The translations under genes were made by a program, and so were the position numbers. Of a stretch of DNA of 52,485 nt, positions 1-9,020 are shown piece after piece. This stretch comes from Bacteroidetes bacterium ADurb.Bin139 (GTDB taxonomy: Bacteria > Bacteroidota > Bacteroidia > Bacteroidales > UBA932), in assembly GCA_002070565.1 (NCBI GenBank), contig MWDM01000007.1, positions 1-52,485 of the forward strand, in the 5' to 3' direction. The notes under the pieces are model-generated. The model worked only from the letters and a program-made list of their open reading frames with translations. It was not told the origin of the DNA and searched no databases. Every line of letters begins with the position of its first letter. Position 1 is the first letter of the stretch.

Positions 1-1
1 A

Positions 2-928
2 CCCCAGGTGCAGATCTGGGACACTGCCCGGGTGCATGTGGGGGCCCAGGTGGGATCGGGCGGCCTGTACAACAATGCGAAGAATCCGTCTGCTCCCCTG
101 TTGGTGGCCGATAACCGCCTGGGGGAATGGAACAGCTTTTTCATTCGCATGCAGGGAGAACGCGTTACTGTGTACCTGAACGGAAAACTGGTGGTGGACA
201 ATGTGGTCATGGAAAATTACTGGGACCGCTCACAGCCGATCTTCCCCTACGGGGCCATTGAGCTCCAGGCACACGGCAGCAAGGTGGCCTACCGCGACAT
301 TTACGTGCGGGAACTCCAGCGTCCCGAGCCTTACAAACTGTCCCCGGAAGAAGAAGCCGATGGCTTTACCGTGCTCTTTGACGGCACTACATTGCATCAA
401 TGGACAGGAAACAAAACCGATTACCTGACCCGGGACGGGGTCCTGGAAGTCCGGCCCACGGGGCAGGGATTCGGCGACCTGTACACCGCTAAGGAGTATT
501 CCGATTTCGTATTCCGGTTTGAGTTCAAACTCACCCCGGGGGCCAACAACGGCGTAGGCATCCGTACACCCGGCACAGGGGATGCTGCCTATGAAGGCAT
601 GGAAATCCAGATCCTGGACCATTTCGATCCCATCTACCAGCCATGGCTGCTGGATTACCAGTACCACGGATCCGTTTACGGAGTGATCCCGGCACACAAC
701 CGTGATGCCCTTCGGCCTGTCGGTGAGTGGAACCAACAGGAGATCTACGTCAAAGGCACGTATATCCGCGTTACGCTCAACGGTGAAGTAATCACGGAAG
801 GAGATATATCGGCAGGCCCCGTTGACGAAAGGGAACATCCCGGGCTGGAAAGGACAGGGGGAAAGATAGGGTTCCTGGGACACGGGTCCAGGCTGTGGTT
901 CCGCAATATCAGAATCAAAGAATTATAA
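2..928 (+). CDS. DUF1080 (3-keto-disaccharide hydrolase-like) protein, two domains, 5' truncated
   Basis: The reading frame is open to the left edge, so the true start lies outside the window. The visible 309 codons hold the end of one DUF1080 domain (to about residue 105; beta-sandwich signature VQIWD, LGEWNSFFIRMQG, VTVYLNGKLV) and a complete second copy (about 118-308: LFDGTTLHQW, GANNGVGIRTP, YEGMEIQILD, EWNQQEIYVKG). DUF1080 is a concanavalin-like fold often found in secreted sugar-active proteins of Bacteroidota and Planctomycetota; some members act on 3-keto-glycosides. A role in extracellular glycoside breakdown is inferred. The signal peptide, if present, is outside the window. Family assignment is firm, substrate unknown. 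The next gene is convergent, only 9 bp away. Confidence 0.85.
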   Translation, partial: PQVQIWDTARVHVGAQVGSGGLYNNAKNPSAPLLVADNRLGEWNSFFIRMQGERVTVYLNGKLVVDNVVMENYWDRSQPIFPYGAIELQAHGSKVAYRDIYVRELQRPEPYKLSPEEEADGFTVLFDGTTLHQWTGNKTDYLTRDGVLEVRPTGQGFGDLYTAKEYSDFVFRFEFKLTPGANNGVGIRTPGTGDAAYEGMEIQILDHFDPIYQPWLLDYQYHGSVYGVIPAHNRDALRPVGEWNQQEIYVKGTYIRVTLNGEVITEGDISAGPVDEREHPGLERTGGKIGFLGHGSRLWFRNIRIKEL

Positions 929-937
929 GGGGAAAAG

Positions 938-1321
938 CTATCTTTTGAGCAGGGTGTATTCCCCGTCCAGGGATTGCCCGTCAAAAAGAAGGTCTCCGTC
1001 GTAATAAACAACCAGTGTGGTCGGGGTCAGGGAACGGATCTCGACCACATCGTTTATGGTGGCACTGCCTACAATGACCCGGACATAAATGTAGATCCCA
1101 TCCAGCGTGTAGGTAGGCGTATACGAGGGGGCCGAAACGGGGGCCGTATAACCCATGGTGCCGTCCTGGCGGAATGTGATGGTATATTGTGTGTTGTCCT
1201 GGTAAGCCCATGTTCCCAGAAGGTCAGACACTTTATAATCTTTTTGGCAGGATGCGGTCATTAAAATAAGCAGGGACATTGCCATCAGTCCCGTGATCAT
1301 ACGGTTTCCTTTTTTCTTCAT
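938..1321 (-). CDS. small lipocalin-like lipoprotein, unknown function
   Basis: This 127-residue protein has a lipoprotein signal (basic MKKKGNR, hydrophobic stretch, then LMTASC with Cys25 as likely acylation site). The mature part (LLGTWAYQDN, TITFRQDGTMGY, Y.LDG.YIYV, EIRSLTPTTLVVYY, GEYTLLKR) has the layout of lipocalin-like or DUF5004-type small lipoproteins of Bacteroidota: a W in a LxGTW motif followed by alternating beta strands. It probably sits on the periplasmic or surface face of the outer membrane. It is followed on the same strand 18 bp upstream by the EEP-family lipoprotein gene and may be co-transcribed with it. No enzymatic motif is visible. The ATG at 1321 is the only start giving a full signal peptide. 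Confidence 0.7.
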   Translation of the reverse strand: MKKKGNRMITGLMAMSLLILMTASCQKDYKVSDLLGTWAYQDNTQYTITFRQDGTMGYTAPVSAPSYTPTYTLDGIYIYVRVIVGSATINDVVEIRSLTPTTLVVYYDGDLLFDGQSLDGEYTLLKR

Positions 1322-1339
1322 GGATATGATATCTTTTAA

Positions 1340-2179
1340 TTATTCGTATTCAAAAACGGCCAACACCGGATAATGGTCAGACACATAGGGCACGCCAAAA
1401 TGATCGGTTACTGTACGGTAGGATAACGCCTGGGCGCCCCGGTAAAAAATGTGGTCAATGGGAGCTCTGTCATACGTACCCCATCCGTTGTACGTAGATA
1501 AGGTATCGGTAACGGGTGCTTCCTTTCTTGCATCCAAAAAATGTGCCTTAACCGGTTCAAAGAGCGGGTCAGTGACTTGGGCATTGAAATCACCTGTTAT
1601 AAAAACTATGGGAGCCCCTTGCGCGAGCTCATTGATCTTTTGCACCAGGAGAAGGGCAGACTCACGTCGGGCAACCTCTCCCCTGTGGTCAAAATGGGTG
1701 TTGAACGTAAAAAAAGTACTTCCTGTCTTTTTATTTTTGAACTTGCCCCAGGTCACGATCCTCATATGGGCGGCATCCCATCCGAAAGAGGGGATATCGG
1801 GGGTTTCGCTCAGCCAGAACGTTCCATGCTGTAACACTTCATATTTGTCTTTCAGGTAAAAAATGGCCGAGAATTCCCCTATGGAATCTCCATCGTCGCG
1901 CGCCACCCCTACCCTGGCATAGTCCGGCAGGTTTTGCACCAGGTAGTCCACTTGTTCCTTAACCGATTCCTGTACCCCCAGCACATCGGGCCGGAGTGAA
2001 TCAATCATCCTGACAGTAGCCGGCTTGCGGATGTCCCAGTGGTTTTCCCCGTCATCTACCAGCGAGAGCCTGATATTAAAAGACATGACCTGCAGCCTTT
2101 CCGGTGCCCTTGAACAGGAGGCCGGCAATAACATAGATGCAGCAGCTATCAGGCATGGTAAGTATTTGAATGGTGTCAT
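1340..2179 (-). CDS. endonuclease/exonuclease/phosphatase-family lipoprotein
   Basis: A 279-residue member of the EEP (DNase I-like) metal-dependent phosphodiesterase/phosphatase fold. Visible family motifs in order: LQVMSFNIRL (N-terminal Asn, about 30-40), DVLGVQE (catalytic Glu that binds Mg), FNTHFDH (general His), FITGDFNA (Asp/Asn pair), IDHIFYRG (Asp-His) and VSDHYPVLAVF (terminal SDHxP). All the expected catalytic positions are present. The N-terminus (about 20 hydrophobic residues ending LLPASC) predicts a lipoprotein, so it acts outside the cytoplasm. Its substrate cannot be read from sequence; secreted Bacteroidota members are candidates for nucleotide, phospholipid or sugar-phosphate hydrolysis. 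Lies between the small lipoprotein and the GLUG-repeat gene, all on the minus strand. Confidence 0.85.
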   Translation of the reverse strand: MTPFKYLPCLIAAASMLLPASCSRAPERLQVMSFNIRLSLVDDGENHWDIRKPATVRMIDSLRPDVLGVQESVKEQVDYLVQNLPDYARVGVARDDGDSIGEFSAIFYLKDKYEVLQHGTFWLSETPDIPSFGWDAAHMRIVTWGKFKNKKTGSTFFTFNTHFDHRGEVARRESALLLVQKINELAQGAPIVFITGDFNAQVTDPLFEPVKAHFLDARKEAPVTDTLSTYNGWGTYDRAPIDHIFYRGAQALSYRTVTDHFGVPYVSDHYPVLAVFEYE

Positions 2180-2194
2180 AATGGTTTATGTTTC

Positions 2195-5128
2195 TTAATT
2201 TGTTCCTCCGTACATATTCTCATCACTGGCAGGCTGACCGTTTACGGTGCCTGTATTGGTACAATCTTCGGGAGCCGGTCCCGAGGCAAACAAGCCGCAG
2301 AATCCGCCCACGTAGTTGTAATCTTCCGGGACTTCACTAATATGGCCGCTTACCGGTCCGGAATTCGAACACCCTTTGAGCAAACCTCCGGTTCCTGTGG
2401 CGCGGGCGGTAACCCCGACCATGCCCCCCACGTAACGGTACTTCCCGGTCTGACCAATCCTGCTCACTATGCCTGAATTGCTGCAATTGGTCATGTTGCC
2501 GCTGTCGTTCATCCCGCAGACGCCACCCAGGGCAAAAAATTCATCATCAATCTCTGTTTCCGATCCCTGTATGGTCCCGGTATTTACACAGTCTGTAAGG
2601 GATCCCTTTACGTTTTCAGCCACAACACCACCCACACAATACGGTCCTGTCACACTTCCGGAATTCTCTAACGCTTCTGCGATTCCGCCTTTGGTGATCG
2701 TGGCGACCACACCTGCTGCACTTCTTGTACCGGTTATCTGACCGCTGTTTGTGCAGTTCTTGAGCTTATATAACGATACACTGGATGTGAAACGTGTAAC
2801 AATCCCTCCTGCCGTATAGCCGCTGACAGCACCCTGGTTTTCACAATTTTCCACCGAAGAGGAAGTCATTCCTGCAATACCAGCCGCTACTGTAATATTT
2901 TCAACTACTATCCCTTCTTCATTCTGGACCGGGTCATTGGTGACGGGCACAGACACCTGTCCGGTATTCAGACAATCCAGAATTTTTCCCTGGCTCAGGG
3001 CTACAATGCCGCCCGCCCATTTTCCGGAAGAAACCGGAGCGTGGTTTTCACAGTCCGATACAGTGGCGGATGAATTATTGACCGATCCGGCAATACCGCC
3101 TGCGCTACCGGCAGAAGCATAAACCACTCCTGCTTCCTGGTTGGTACAGAAACTTACAGACATGCCATTGGTGATGTTCCCGATGATTCCCCCGGCACCA
3201 CCGGATGCTGTCACCGTACCGCTGTTTGTCAGAAAAGAGAGTACATAACCCGTACCCCCGGCCATGCCCGCAACGCCTCCTATGAAAGTGCCGCCCTCAA
3301 TGGCAGCCAGATTGGTGCAATTCTTGATCACGTAATTGGTATATCCCGCTATGCCCCCCACCGTGGACTGACCATCCACCGTGCCCGAATTTTCTGAACT
3401 GGAAACTTCTGAACCAAAATTCGCGCCCACGATACCCCCTATTCCGGTGTTTTCGTTGTCTCCGGTTCCCGAACCCGCGATGGTTCCGGAATTGCTGCAA
3501 CCTTCTATGGAACAGGTAAGATACTGAGACCCGCATATGCCCCCGGTTTCGGAAACACCTGATATCCCGGCCTCATTTGTGCAGTATTTAATACTGCTGG
3601 TACTGGCTGCATACCCGCAAATTCCTCCCAGCCGTGAAGTTCCCGTGACTATTGCTCCCGTATGGTTAACACAGTGGCTGATCAGTGAACGGCTAAATTG
3701 CTCTCCGCATATTCCACCCGTCTTTTCTGTTGTGCCTTCCACGCGGCCATAGTTATCCGAGTTTTCAATAACAGCATTGGTCCAGGATTGACCGCAAATG
3801 CCTCCCACCAGCCCCATACCCTTTACAAGGCCAGCGGAACTGTTCTCACAGGACGATATGCTGCTGCCGGTCAATTTGCCTGCTATTCCTCCAACCGCAT
3901 AAAGTCCCTGAACGGCTCCGCTATTCATGCAATCAGTGACAAGGGATGCATTGTGGCTGGCATCGACATTAATTTCGCCGGCTATGCCGCCTGTAGCGGT
4001 TGTAGTGCTCAGGCCGGTCATCCGGATCGTGCCCTGAAAATGGCAACCGGATATGGTCCCTCCCAGCAGTGTTCCGCAAATACCACCGGCAGACAGGGTC
4101 TGATACTGGCCCGGCACTATGGTGATTGAACAGCTTTGATCCAGGGTGATATCCTGTATCCTGGCTTTTTTCACATATCCGAACAAGCCTGCAGAACGGT
4201 AAGACGTCTGGGTGATTGACAGGTTGCTGATCGTATGGTTATTCCCATTGAAAACGCCTGCAATACTGCTGTTGTTCTCACTAAAGAGCATGGCATTGGT
4301 ATGAAGTCCAATAGGAGTCCAGTTAGATATGGCAGAAAGATCCAGGTCTGCAAGCAGGTGAATGGTGCTGTCACTGTCCATCCAGGGTCTGAGGTCCCTG
4401 AACGTGTTGACATCATCCCGGAACAGCAGTAAATCTTCTACCACTGAAATCCCAAGGGACCTTTGTGTCACCTGCAAGTAAGCCAGGGAATCGTTGCTTG
4501 TTTTAAAGGTTAGTAAAGCTGTCCTGGCCCGGGTGTCTTTAGATGATCCGGCACTGAAGGTCAGCTGGTATTCCCCGCGGTTGCCCGATACCTGTTCAGA
4601 TGCCAGGTTGCACCAGGCAGCGCTGCTTCCCTGGTAAGTCCAGGTGGTATCGGATTCCAGGGTGAACTCGTAATTGCCTCCTATACAAGGTATTTCAAAG
4701 ACAGCAGGGGCAATAAGCAAGGTGTCGGCCATGTCGGGATCGTCGGGGTCATCAGGATCGTCCGGATCATCGCCGGCTTCCTGAAATATCTTGATTACAG
4801 ACTGAATGCTGCTGTTGGCTTTGGATATGATAACCACATTCTGGCTGCGTGCCTGTGTAGTCGCATTCTTTTCCACCGAGAAAGAAAGCAAAACCGTTTT
4901 AACCGGTGTCCCGACCGAAGAAAGGTTGGTTTTACACCACCCAAGGGGTATTGTCACCGTCCATCCCGAGTTTGAATTGATGGCCACCGTGTCCAAACCT
5001 CCGTTGTTGCTGAAATGCAATTCCTGCGGATTGCTTTTGATGTAATACACCGTGTCTTCCTTTTTACAGCCGGATATTGCCAGAATCAGGGCAAAAAAAG
5101 CGATGAAAAAGGATTGTGGTCTCTTCAT
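2195..5128 (-). CDS. large surface lipoprotein with two BACON domains and about 20 GLUG repeats
   Basis: A 977-residue protein. The start MKRPQSFF at 5128 is preferred over the longer frame to 5167 because it begins a lipoprotein signal (AISGC, Cys21). Residues about 31-116 and 135-235 are BACON-like Ig domains (GWTVTI..WC and TWTYQG..WCNL). They are joined by an Asp/Pro linker of repeated DDP units (residues 120-132). After a cap region (about 250-335), the rest is about 20-21 tandem units of roughly 25-35 residues with the pattern xGGIxG...I..C.NsG.V.G, i.e. GLUG-type repeats expected to form a long beta-helix. GLUG repeats occur in adhesins and surface proteins of gut and environmental bacteria, so carbohydrate or surface attachment is inferred. 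No catalytic motif seen. Ends at GGTN with no extra C-terminal anchoring domain. Confidence 0.85.
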   Translation of the reverse strand: MKRPQSFFIAFFALILAISGCKKEDTVYYIKSNPQELHFSNNGGLDTVAINSNSGWTVTIPLGWCKTNLSSVGTPVKTVLLSFSVEKNATTQARSQNVVIISKANSSIQSVIKIFQEAGDDPDDPDDPDDPDMADTLLIAPAVFEIPCIGGNYEFTLESDTTWTYQGSSAAWCNLASEQVSGNRGEYQLTFSAGSSKDTRARTALLTFKTSNDSLAYLQVTQRSLGISVVEDLLLFRDDVNTFRDLRPWMDSDSTIHLLADLDLSAISNWTPIGLHTNAMLFSENNSSIAGVFNGNNHTISNLSITQTSYRSAGLFGYVKKARIQDITLDQSCSITIVPGQYQTLSAGGICGTLLGGTISGCHFQGTIRMTGLSTTTATGGIAGEINVDASHNASLVTDCMNSGAVQGLYAVGGIAGKLTGSSISSCENSSAGLVKGMGLVGGICGQSWTNAVIENSDNYGRVEGTTEKTGGICGEQFSRSLISHCVNHTGAIVTGTSRLGGICGYAASTSSIKYCTNEAGISGVSETGGICGSQYLTCSIEGCSNSGTIAGSGTGDNENTGIGGIVGANFGSEVSSSENSGTVDGQSTVGGIAGYTNYVIKNCTNLAAIEGGTFIGGVAGMAGGTGYVLSFLTNSGTVTASGGAGGIIGNITNGMSVSFCTNQEAGVVYASAGSAGGIAGSVNNSSATVSDCENHAPVSSGKWAGGIVALSQGKILDCLNTGQVSVPVTNDPVQNEEGIVVENITVAAGIAGMTSSSVENCENQGAVSGYTAGGIVTRFTSSVSLYKLKNCTNSGQITGTRSAAGVVATITKGGIAEALENSGSVTGPYCVGGVVAENVKGSLTDCVNTGTIQGSETEIDDEFFALGGVCGMNDSGNMTNCSNSGIVSRIGQTGKYRYVGGMVGVTARATGTGGLLKGCSNSGPVSGHISEVPEDYNYVGGFCGLFASGPAPEDCTNTGTVNGQPASDENMYGGTN

Positions 5129-5194
5129 ATTGCAAAGATGCGCAAAATCTGTTAAATGTTGCGCCATACGGATAAAAAATGTAATTTCGCTGGC

Positions 5195-8100
5195 ATGAAA
5201 ACAAGATGGCGCATTGTTCTGATCATCTTCTTATCTGCCCTTGGACTGTTGATGGCCGTGATGGTCGCTGTTACCGTTTATCTGACCCCTTCCCGACTGA
5301 CTTCTCTGGTGAACCGGTATGCAAGCCAATACCTGGAAGCTTCTGTTTCCATTTCAAGGGCCACGACCCATCTGCTCAGGGACTTTCCTGATATTACCGC
5401 TGAACTGGATAATGGAAAAATTCTGGTGCCGGCACCGGACAGTACTGGAAAGTGGGCGGATACGTTGCTGGCTTTTAGAAAAATGGAGGTGTCCCTTCGC
5501 CCTTCTGCCCTTCTGCTGCACAAGATTTTCATTCCCCGTCTTCATCTTGAACAAGCTGTAATTCATTTGTTTACAGACAAACAGGACCGCTCAAACTGGG
5601 ATATATTTCCCGAACCGGAGGACACCTTGTCCCCTTCTTATGGACTTTCCATTGGCCGGTTGAGCGTTAGCGACACCCTGCGCTTTACGTATCACGATTA
5701 CAAGGATACGGTGTATTACAGCGTGGGCATTGAAAATATGACGGCCCGGGCTCCATTCAGGAGCGGGGGATACAACGCAGACATCAAATCCTTTTCCAAT
5801 ACCCTGATCGTGGGAGAGAACCTGCTCTTTGACAGGATCCCATTCCTGGTCAGGGGAGGAATAACCCTTGAGAATATTTTTGATGACTACTATTTCAAGG
5901 ATTGTGAAACAGTACTCGGAAAAGTTCCCCTGTACATCAACGGTTTCATGGGCCTGCATGAAGACAGCCTGGAACTGCGGGGCGTGTGCCGCATTGATTC
6001 TGCCGGCCTTGCAGACATTTACGACGCCATTCCACTGAACCTGCTACCCCGCGAAAAACCGTTTGAATCGTCCCTTCCGCTTAAGGATGTGGTTGTTATC
6101 CTTAACGGGGCCTATAACTACCAGAGTGGTGAATTCCCGGTATTCAGCGCCCGCCTTACGGCCGGCCCTGGAAGCTTTATGCACCTTCCCACAGGCATCA
6201 TGATTCCTGAAATTCAAGCCGGTATAACCTCTTCCTATGATCCCCTGAAAGGCAACCACGGGAGCCTGGAAATAAAAGGCATGGAAGTCAGAAGTCCTGC
6301 CCTGGACCTGTCTCTGAACGGGATTCTGTCCTCTGTGTTAAAAGAACCTGCTGTAAAGCTTACTGCCGGACTGGAAGTGCGCCTTGACCATCTATCGGAT
6401 CTTGTAAAAGGCATTACCAAAGGTCAGGCAACCGGGGAAGTTTCAGCTGACCTTGAAGCCGATTTCAGATTTAAAGACCTCACACCGGCCGCATTGGGGA
6501 ACATCATGCTCAGGGGCAGTTTCCTGACGGAGGGATTTACCCTGGATTTACCTTCCTACAGCCTTTTCTGCAGGGCCGATGCCACCCGGGTGTTCCTGGG
6601 CATCAGCCCGGGAACGTCTTTGGACCTTGAGGCTGGCAGCGATAGCCTGCAAATCCGTTACAAGGGCCGGGAATTGGCAGCCCTATCCGGAACAGAGCTC
6701 AAAGCCGGCAGCACCCCGGGCATGTTCACCATGGACAGCACCAAGGTCCAGCCGTTGAGCGGGTCGTTGAAAAGCAGGAACCTGCAGGTATATGTAAATG
6801 ATTCCACACGCATCGGGATGGGGAATGGACATGTAGTCTTCCGGGTTACACCCGACAGCCGCGACCAGAGCCTTCCGGTTATAGGACTAACGCTGGAATC
6901 CGGTTCAGCCGGGGCCATTATGGGCGTTCACCGGGGACGTATCTCGGACCTGCACCTGCAGGCAGACCTGAGCCGCAATATCAGACCGCAGCGCAGGGAT
7001 ACAACCGGCTTGTCTGCACGCAGGGAGGCTTTCCTGCTCCGCAGAACACGACCCCGTCACGAATTCTCTTATGCCGACCTGTCCCTGGATCTGGACAAGG
7101 AGGAGCGCGGATTGCTGCGCAGGTGGAATGTGAACGGAACACTGCAGGCCGGCCAGATACAATTTGCTACACCTTATATACCGCTCAACACAGAGGTTAA
7201 CGATGCACATCTTGTACTGCAAAATGACCGGCTCGAGATTGCCAACACCGTGATCAGGGCAGGACGATCTGATTTGTTGCTTAACGGGTATATGACCGAT
7301 ATACGCCGGGTCCTGCTGGGACGGGGCCGCCTGGGGCTCAATTTTGATCTTCAGAGCGATACCCTGGACTGCAACGAGCTGATTGGGGCAATCAGTTCCG
7401 GAATGTTCTCTATGAATGAACCAGACAGCCTGGCCGATTCCCTGGAAATCCCCGTTTATCAGAACCTGCTGATCGTGCCGGGGAACGTGAACCTGCAGCT
7501 GGTTCTGGCCGTATCCAACGCTTATTACCGCCATTTACAGATGAAAGGCCTGCACGGAATGCTGCGTGCGGCAGACCGGTACCTGCAGCTGGACGAACTC
7601 CAGGCCTCTTCAAACGCCGGGGACATTACCATCGACGCCTTGTACGCAACGCCGGACAAGGACAGCCTGAATGTGGGATTGAATATGGAAATGAAGGATA
7701 TACTGCTGGAAGAGGTAACCCGGCTCTTTCCCTCCATAGACACCTTGTTCCCGATGATCAGGTCTTTCAGGGGGCTTGCCGATATTCAGTTTTCGGCCAC
7801 CTCGCAGCTCGATACCAGTATGAACCTGATACTTTCCACCTTGCAGGGGGCCTGCCGCATCAGCGGGAACGGCCTGGTGCTTCTGGACGGAGAGACTTTT
7901 TCCGAGATCTCCCGCAAACTGATGTTCAGGAAAAAGGCGCTCAACCTGATAGAGAGCATCCGCGTGGAAGCCACCGTGGCAGACAACCGGGTAGATGTGT
8001 ACCCTTTCATCATGGAGATGGACCGCTACAGGGCGGCCATAGCCGGATCCCATAACATGGACGGGACGTTTCATTACCATATTTCCCTTCTCAAATCTCC

Positions 8101-8278
8101 CGTTCCGTTCAAATTTGGCATTGACGTTCTTGGAGTCCCGGGAGATTATAAAATTGACCTTGGACGCGCCCGTTTCACTGACCAGGGAATCCCGGCCCTT
8201 TCCTACCGGATTGACAGCATCCGCGTGAACCTGAGAGAACAGATCAGGAAGTATTTCGAAAATTATAGCTTTGAATAA
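5195..8278 (+). CDS. AsmA-family inner-membrane/periplasmic protein
   Basis: A 1027-residue protein. Start MKTRWRIV at 5195 is chosen over 5156 because it places one N-terminal transmembrane helix (about residues 4-29) right after basic residues, as in AsmA proteins. The N-terminal AsmA motif is recognisable (PSRLTSLVNRYASQYL, then DFPDITAEL). The middle is long and beta-rich. The C-terminal AsmA-like region (about 855-1027) contains SFRGLADIQFSATSQLDTS, GNGLVLLDG and the terminal VPGDYKIDLGRARF. AsmA/TamB-like proteins are thought to form periplasmic grooves that carry lipids to the outer membrane or affect its biogenesis. The next gene kdsB starts 1 bp after the stop, suggesting an operon for envelope/LPS assembly. 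Confidence 0.85.
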   Translation: MKTRWRIVLIIFLSALGLLMAVMVAVTVYLTPSRLTSLVNRYASQYLEASVSISRATTHLLRDFPDITAELDNGKILVPAPDSTGKWADTLLAFRKMEVSLRPSALLLHKIFIPRLHLEQAVIHLFTDKQDRSNWDIFPEPEDTLSPSYGLSIGRLSVSDTLRFTYHDYKDTVYYSVGIENMTARAPFRSGGYNADIKSFSNTLIVGENLLFDRIPFLVRGGITLENIFDDYYFKDCETVLGKVPLYINGFMGLHEDSLELRGVCRIDSAGLADIYDAIPLNLLPREKPFESSLPLKDVVVILNGAYNYQSGEFPVFSARLTAGPGSFMHLPTGIMIPEIQAGITSSYDPLKGNHGSLEIKGMEVRSPALDLSLNGILSSVLKEPAVKLTAGLEVRLDHLSDLVKGITKGQATGEVSADLEADFRFKDLTPAALGNIMLRGSFLTEGFTLDLPSYSLFCRADATRVFLGISPGTSLDLEAGSDSLQIRYKGRELAALSGTELKAGSTPGMFTMDSTKVQPLSGSLKSRNLQVYVNDSTRIGMGNGHVVFRVTPDSRDQSLPVIGLTLESGSAGAIMGVHRGRISDLHLQADLSRNIRPQRRDTTGLSARREAFLLRRTRPRHEFSYADLSLDLDKEERGLLRRWNVNGTLQAGQIQFATPYIPLNTEVNDAHLVLQNDRLEIANTVIRAGRSDLLLNGYMTDIRRVLLGRGRLGLNFDLQSDTLDCNELIGAISSGMFSMNEPDSLADSLEIPVYQNLLIVPGNVNLQLVLAVSNAYYRHLQMKGLHGMLRAADRYLQLDELQASSNAGDITIDALYATPDKDSLNVGLNMEMKDILLEEVTRLFPSIDTLFPMIRSFRGLADIQFSATSQLDTSMNLILSTLQGACRISGNGLVLLDGETFSEISRKLMFRKKALNLIESIRVEATVADNRVDVYPFIMEMDRYRAAIAGSHNMDGTFHYHISLLKSPVPFKFGIDVLGVPGDYKIDLGRARFTDQGIPALSYRIDSIRVNLREQIRKYFENYSFE

Positions 8279-8279
8279 T

Positions 8280-9020
8280 ATGTACACCATTGCATTAATT
8301 CCGGCACGCTACGCATCTGAACGTTTTCCGGGCAAACTCATGCAGAAGCTGGGAAACGAAACAGTCATCGTGCGCACCTGGCGCGCAACCCTGGAAACTG
8401 GCCTCTTCAGAAAAGTGGTTGTTGTAACAGACAGCCGGGAAATCTTCCAGGAAATCGTAAGCCACGGCGGAGAAGCCTGCATGAGCACCGGCCGGCACCT
8501 TAGTGGCAGTGACAGGATTGCCCAGGCAGCGGTACATTACCCGAAGGCCCATGTGATTGTCAACGTTCAGGGCGATGAACCCTTTACCTCGGCAGGTCCT
8601 CTGAAAGCCCTTCTCGGCGTATTTGAAGAACAGGACGCAGGAAGTGTAGATGTCGCTTCCCTGATGTCTCCCCTGAGCGACCCCGGGGAATTCGATAATC
8701 CCAACGTGGTGAAGGTGGTGACAGACAGACAGGGCTTCGCCCTGCTTTTCTCCAGGGCTCCCATACCTTACACCCGGGATCCCGAAGGATATAAAGCTAA
8801 GGCTTTCAGGCACATCGGGGTCTACGCCTTCCGCAGGGAAGCTTTGCTCCGTTTTGCTTCCCTGGCACCCGGTCCCCTGGAATCATCAGAAAAAATGGAG
8901 AACCTGAGATTCCTTGAATACAATATGAGGGTAAAAATGGTAGAAGTGCCGGGTTATACCAAGGGTATAGATGTTCCCAAAGATCTTGAAGAAGCAGGGA
9001 AAATGCTCAATCCCGCCTGA
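8280..9020 (+). CDS. kdsB: 3-deoxy-manno-octulosonate cytidylyltransferase (CMP-KDO synthetase)
   Basis: This 246-residue cytoplasmic enzyme activates KDO with CTP to CMP-KDO for lipopolysaccharide inner-core synthesis. Clear family motifs: IPARYASERFPGK near the N-terminus (nucleotide binding), TGRHLSGSDRIAQA, VNVQGDEPF (Mg-binding Asp), FSRAPIPYTRD, HIGVYAFRREALLRF, and the C-terminal ENLRFLEYNMRVKMVEV. Length matches the family (about 245-250). ATG at 8280 was chosen; a TTG three codons upstream overlaps the AsmA stop. Translationally close to the AsmA-like gene (1 bp gap). Its 3' end overlaps the convergent rsh gene by 14 bp, so no terminator separates them. Confidence 0.96.
   Translation: MYTIALIPARYASERFPGKLMQKLGNETVIVRTWRATLETGLFRKVVVVTDSREIFQEIVSHGGEACMSTGRHLSGSDRIAQAAVHYPKAHVIVNVQGDEPFTSAGPLKALLGVFEEQDAGSVDVASLMSPLSDPGEFDNPNVVKVVTDRQGFALLFSRAPIPYTRDPEGYKAKAFRHIGVYAFRREALLRFASLAPGPLESSEKMENLRFLEYNMRVKMVEVPGYTKGIDVPKDLEEAGKMLNPA

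Noticed and set aside
230..883. 217-codon minus-strand frame
   Set aside because: Antisense to the DUF1080 protein, which has strong family motifs.
4733..4771. Tandem 9 bp units resembling a microsatellite
   Set aside because: Explained as the in-frame Asp/Pro linker of the BACON/GLUG protein; kept only as a note on possible copy variation.
6905..8290. Two long minus-strand frames (6905-7534 and 7610-8290)
   Set aside because: Both are antisense to the AsmA-like gene; neither has recognisable domains.
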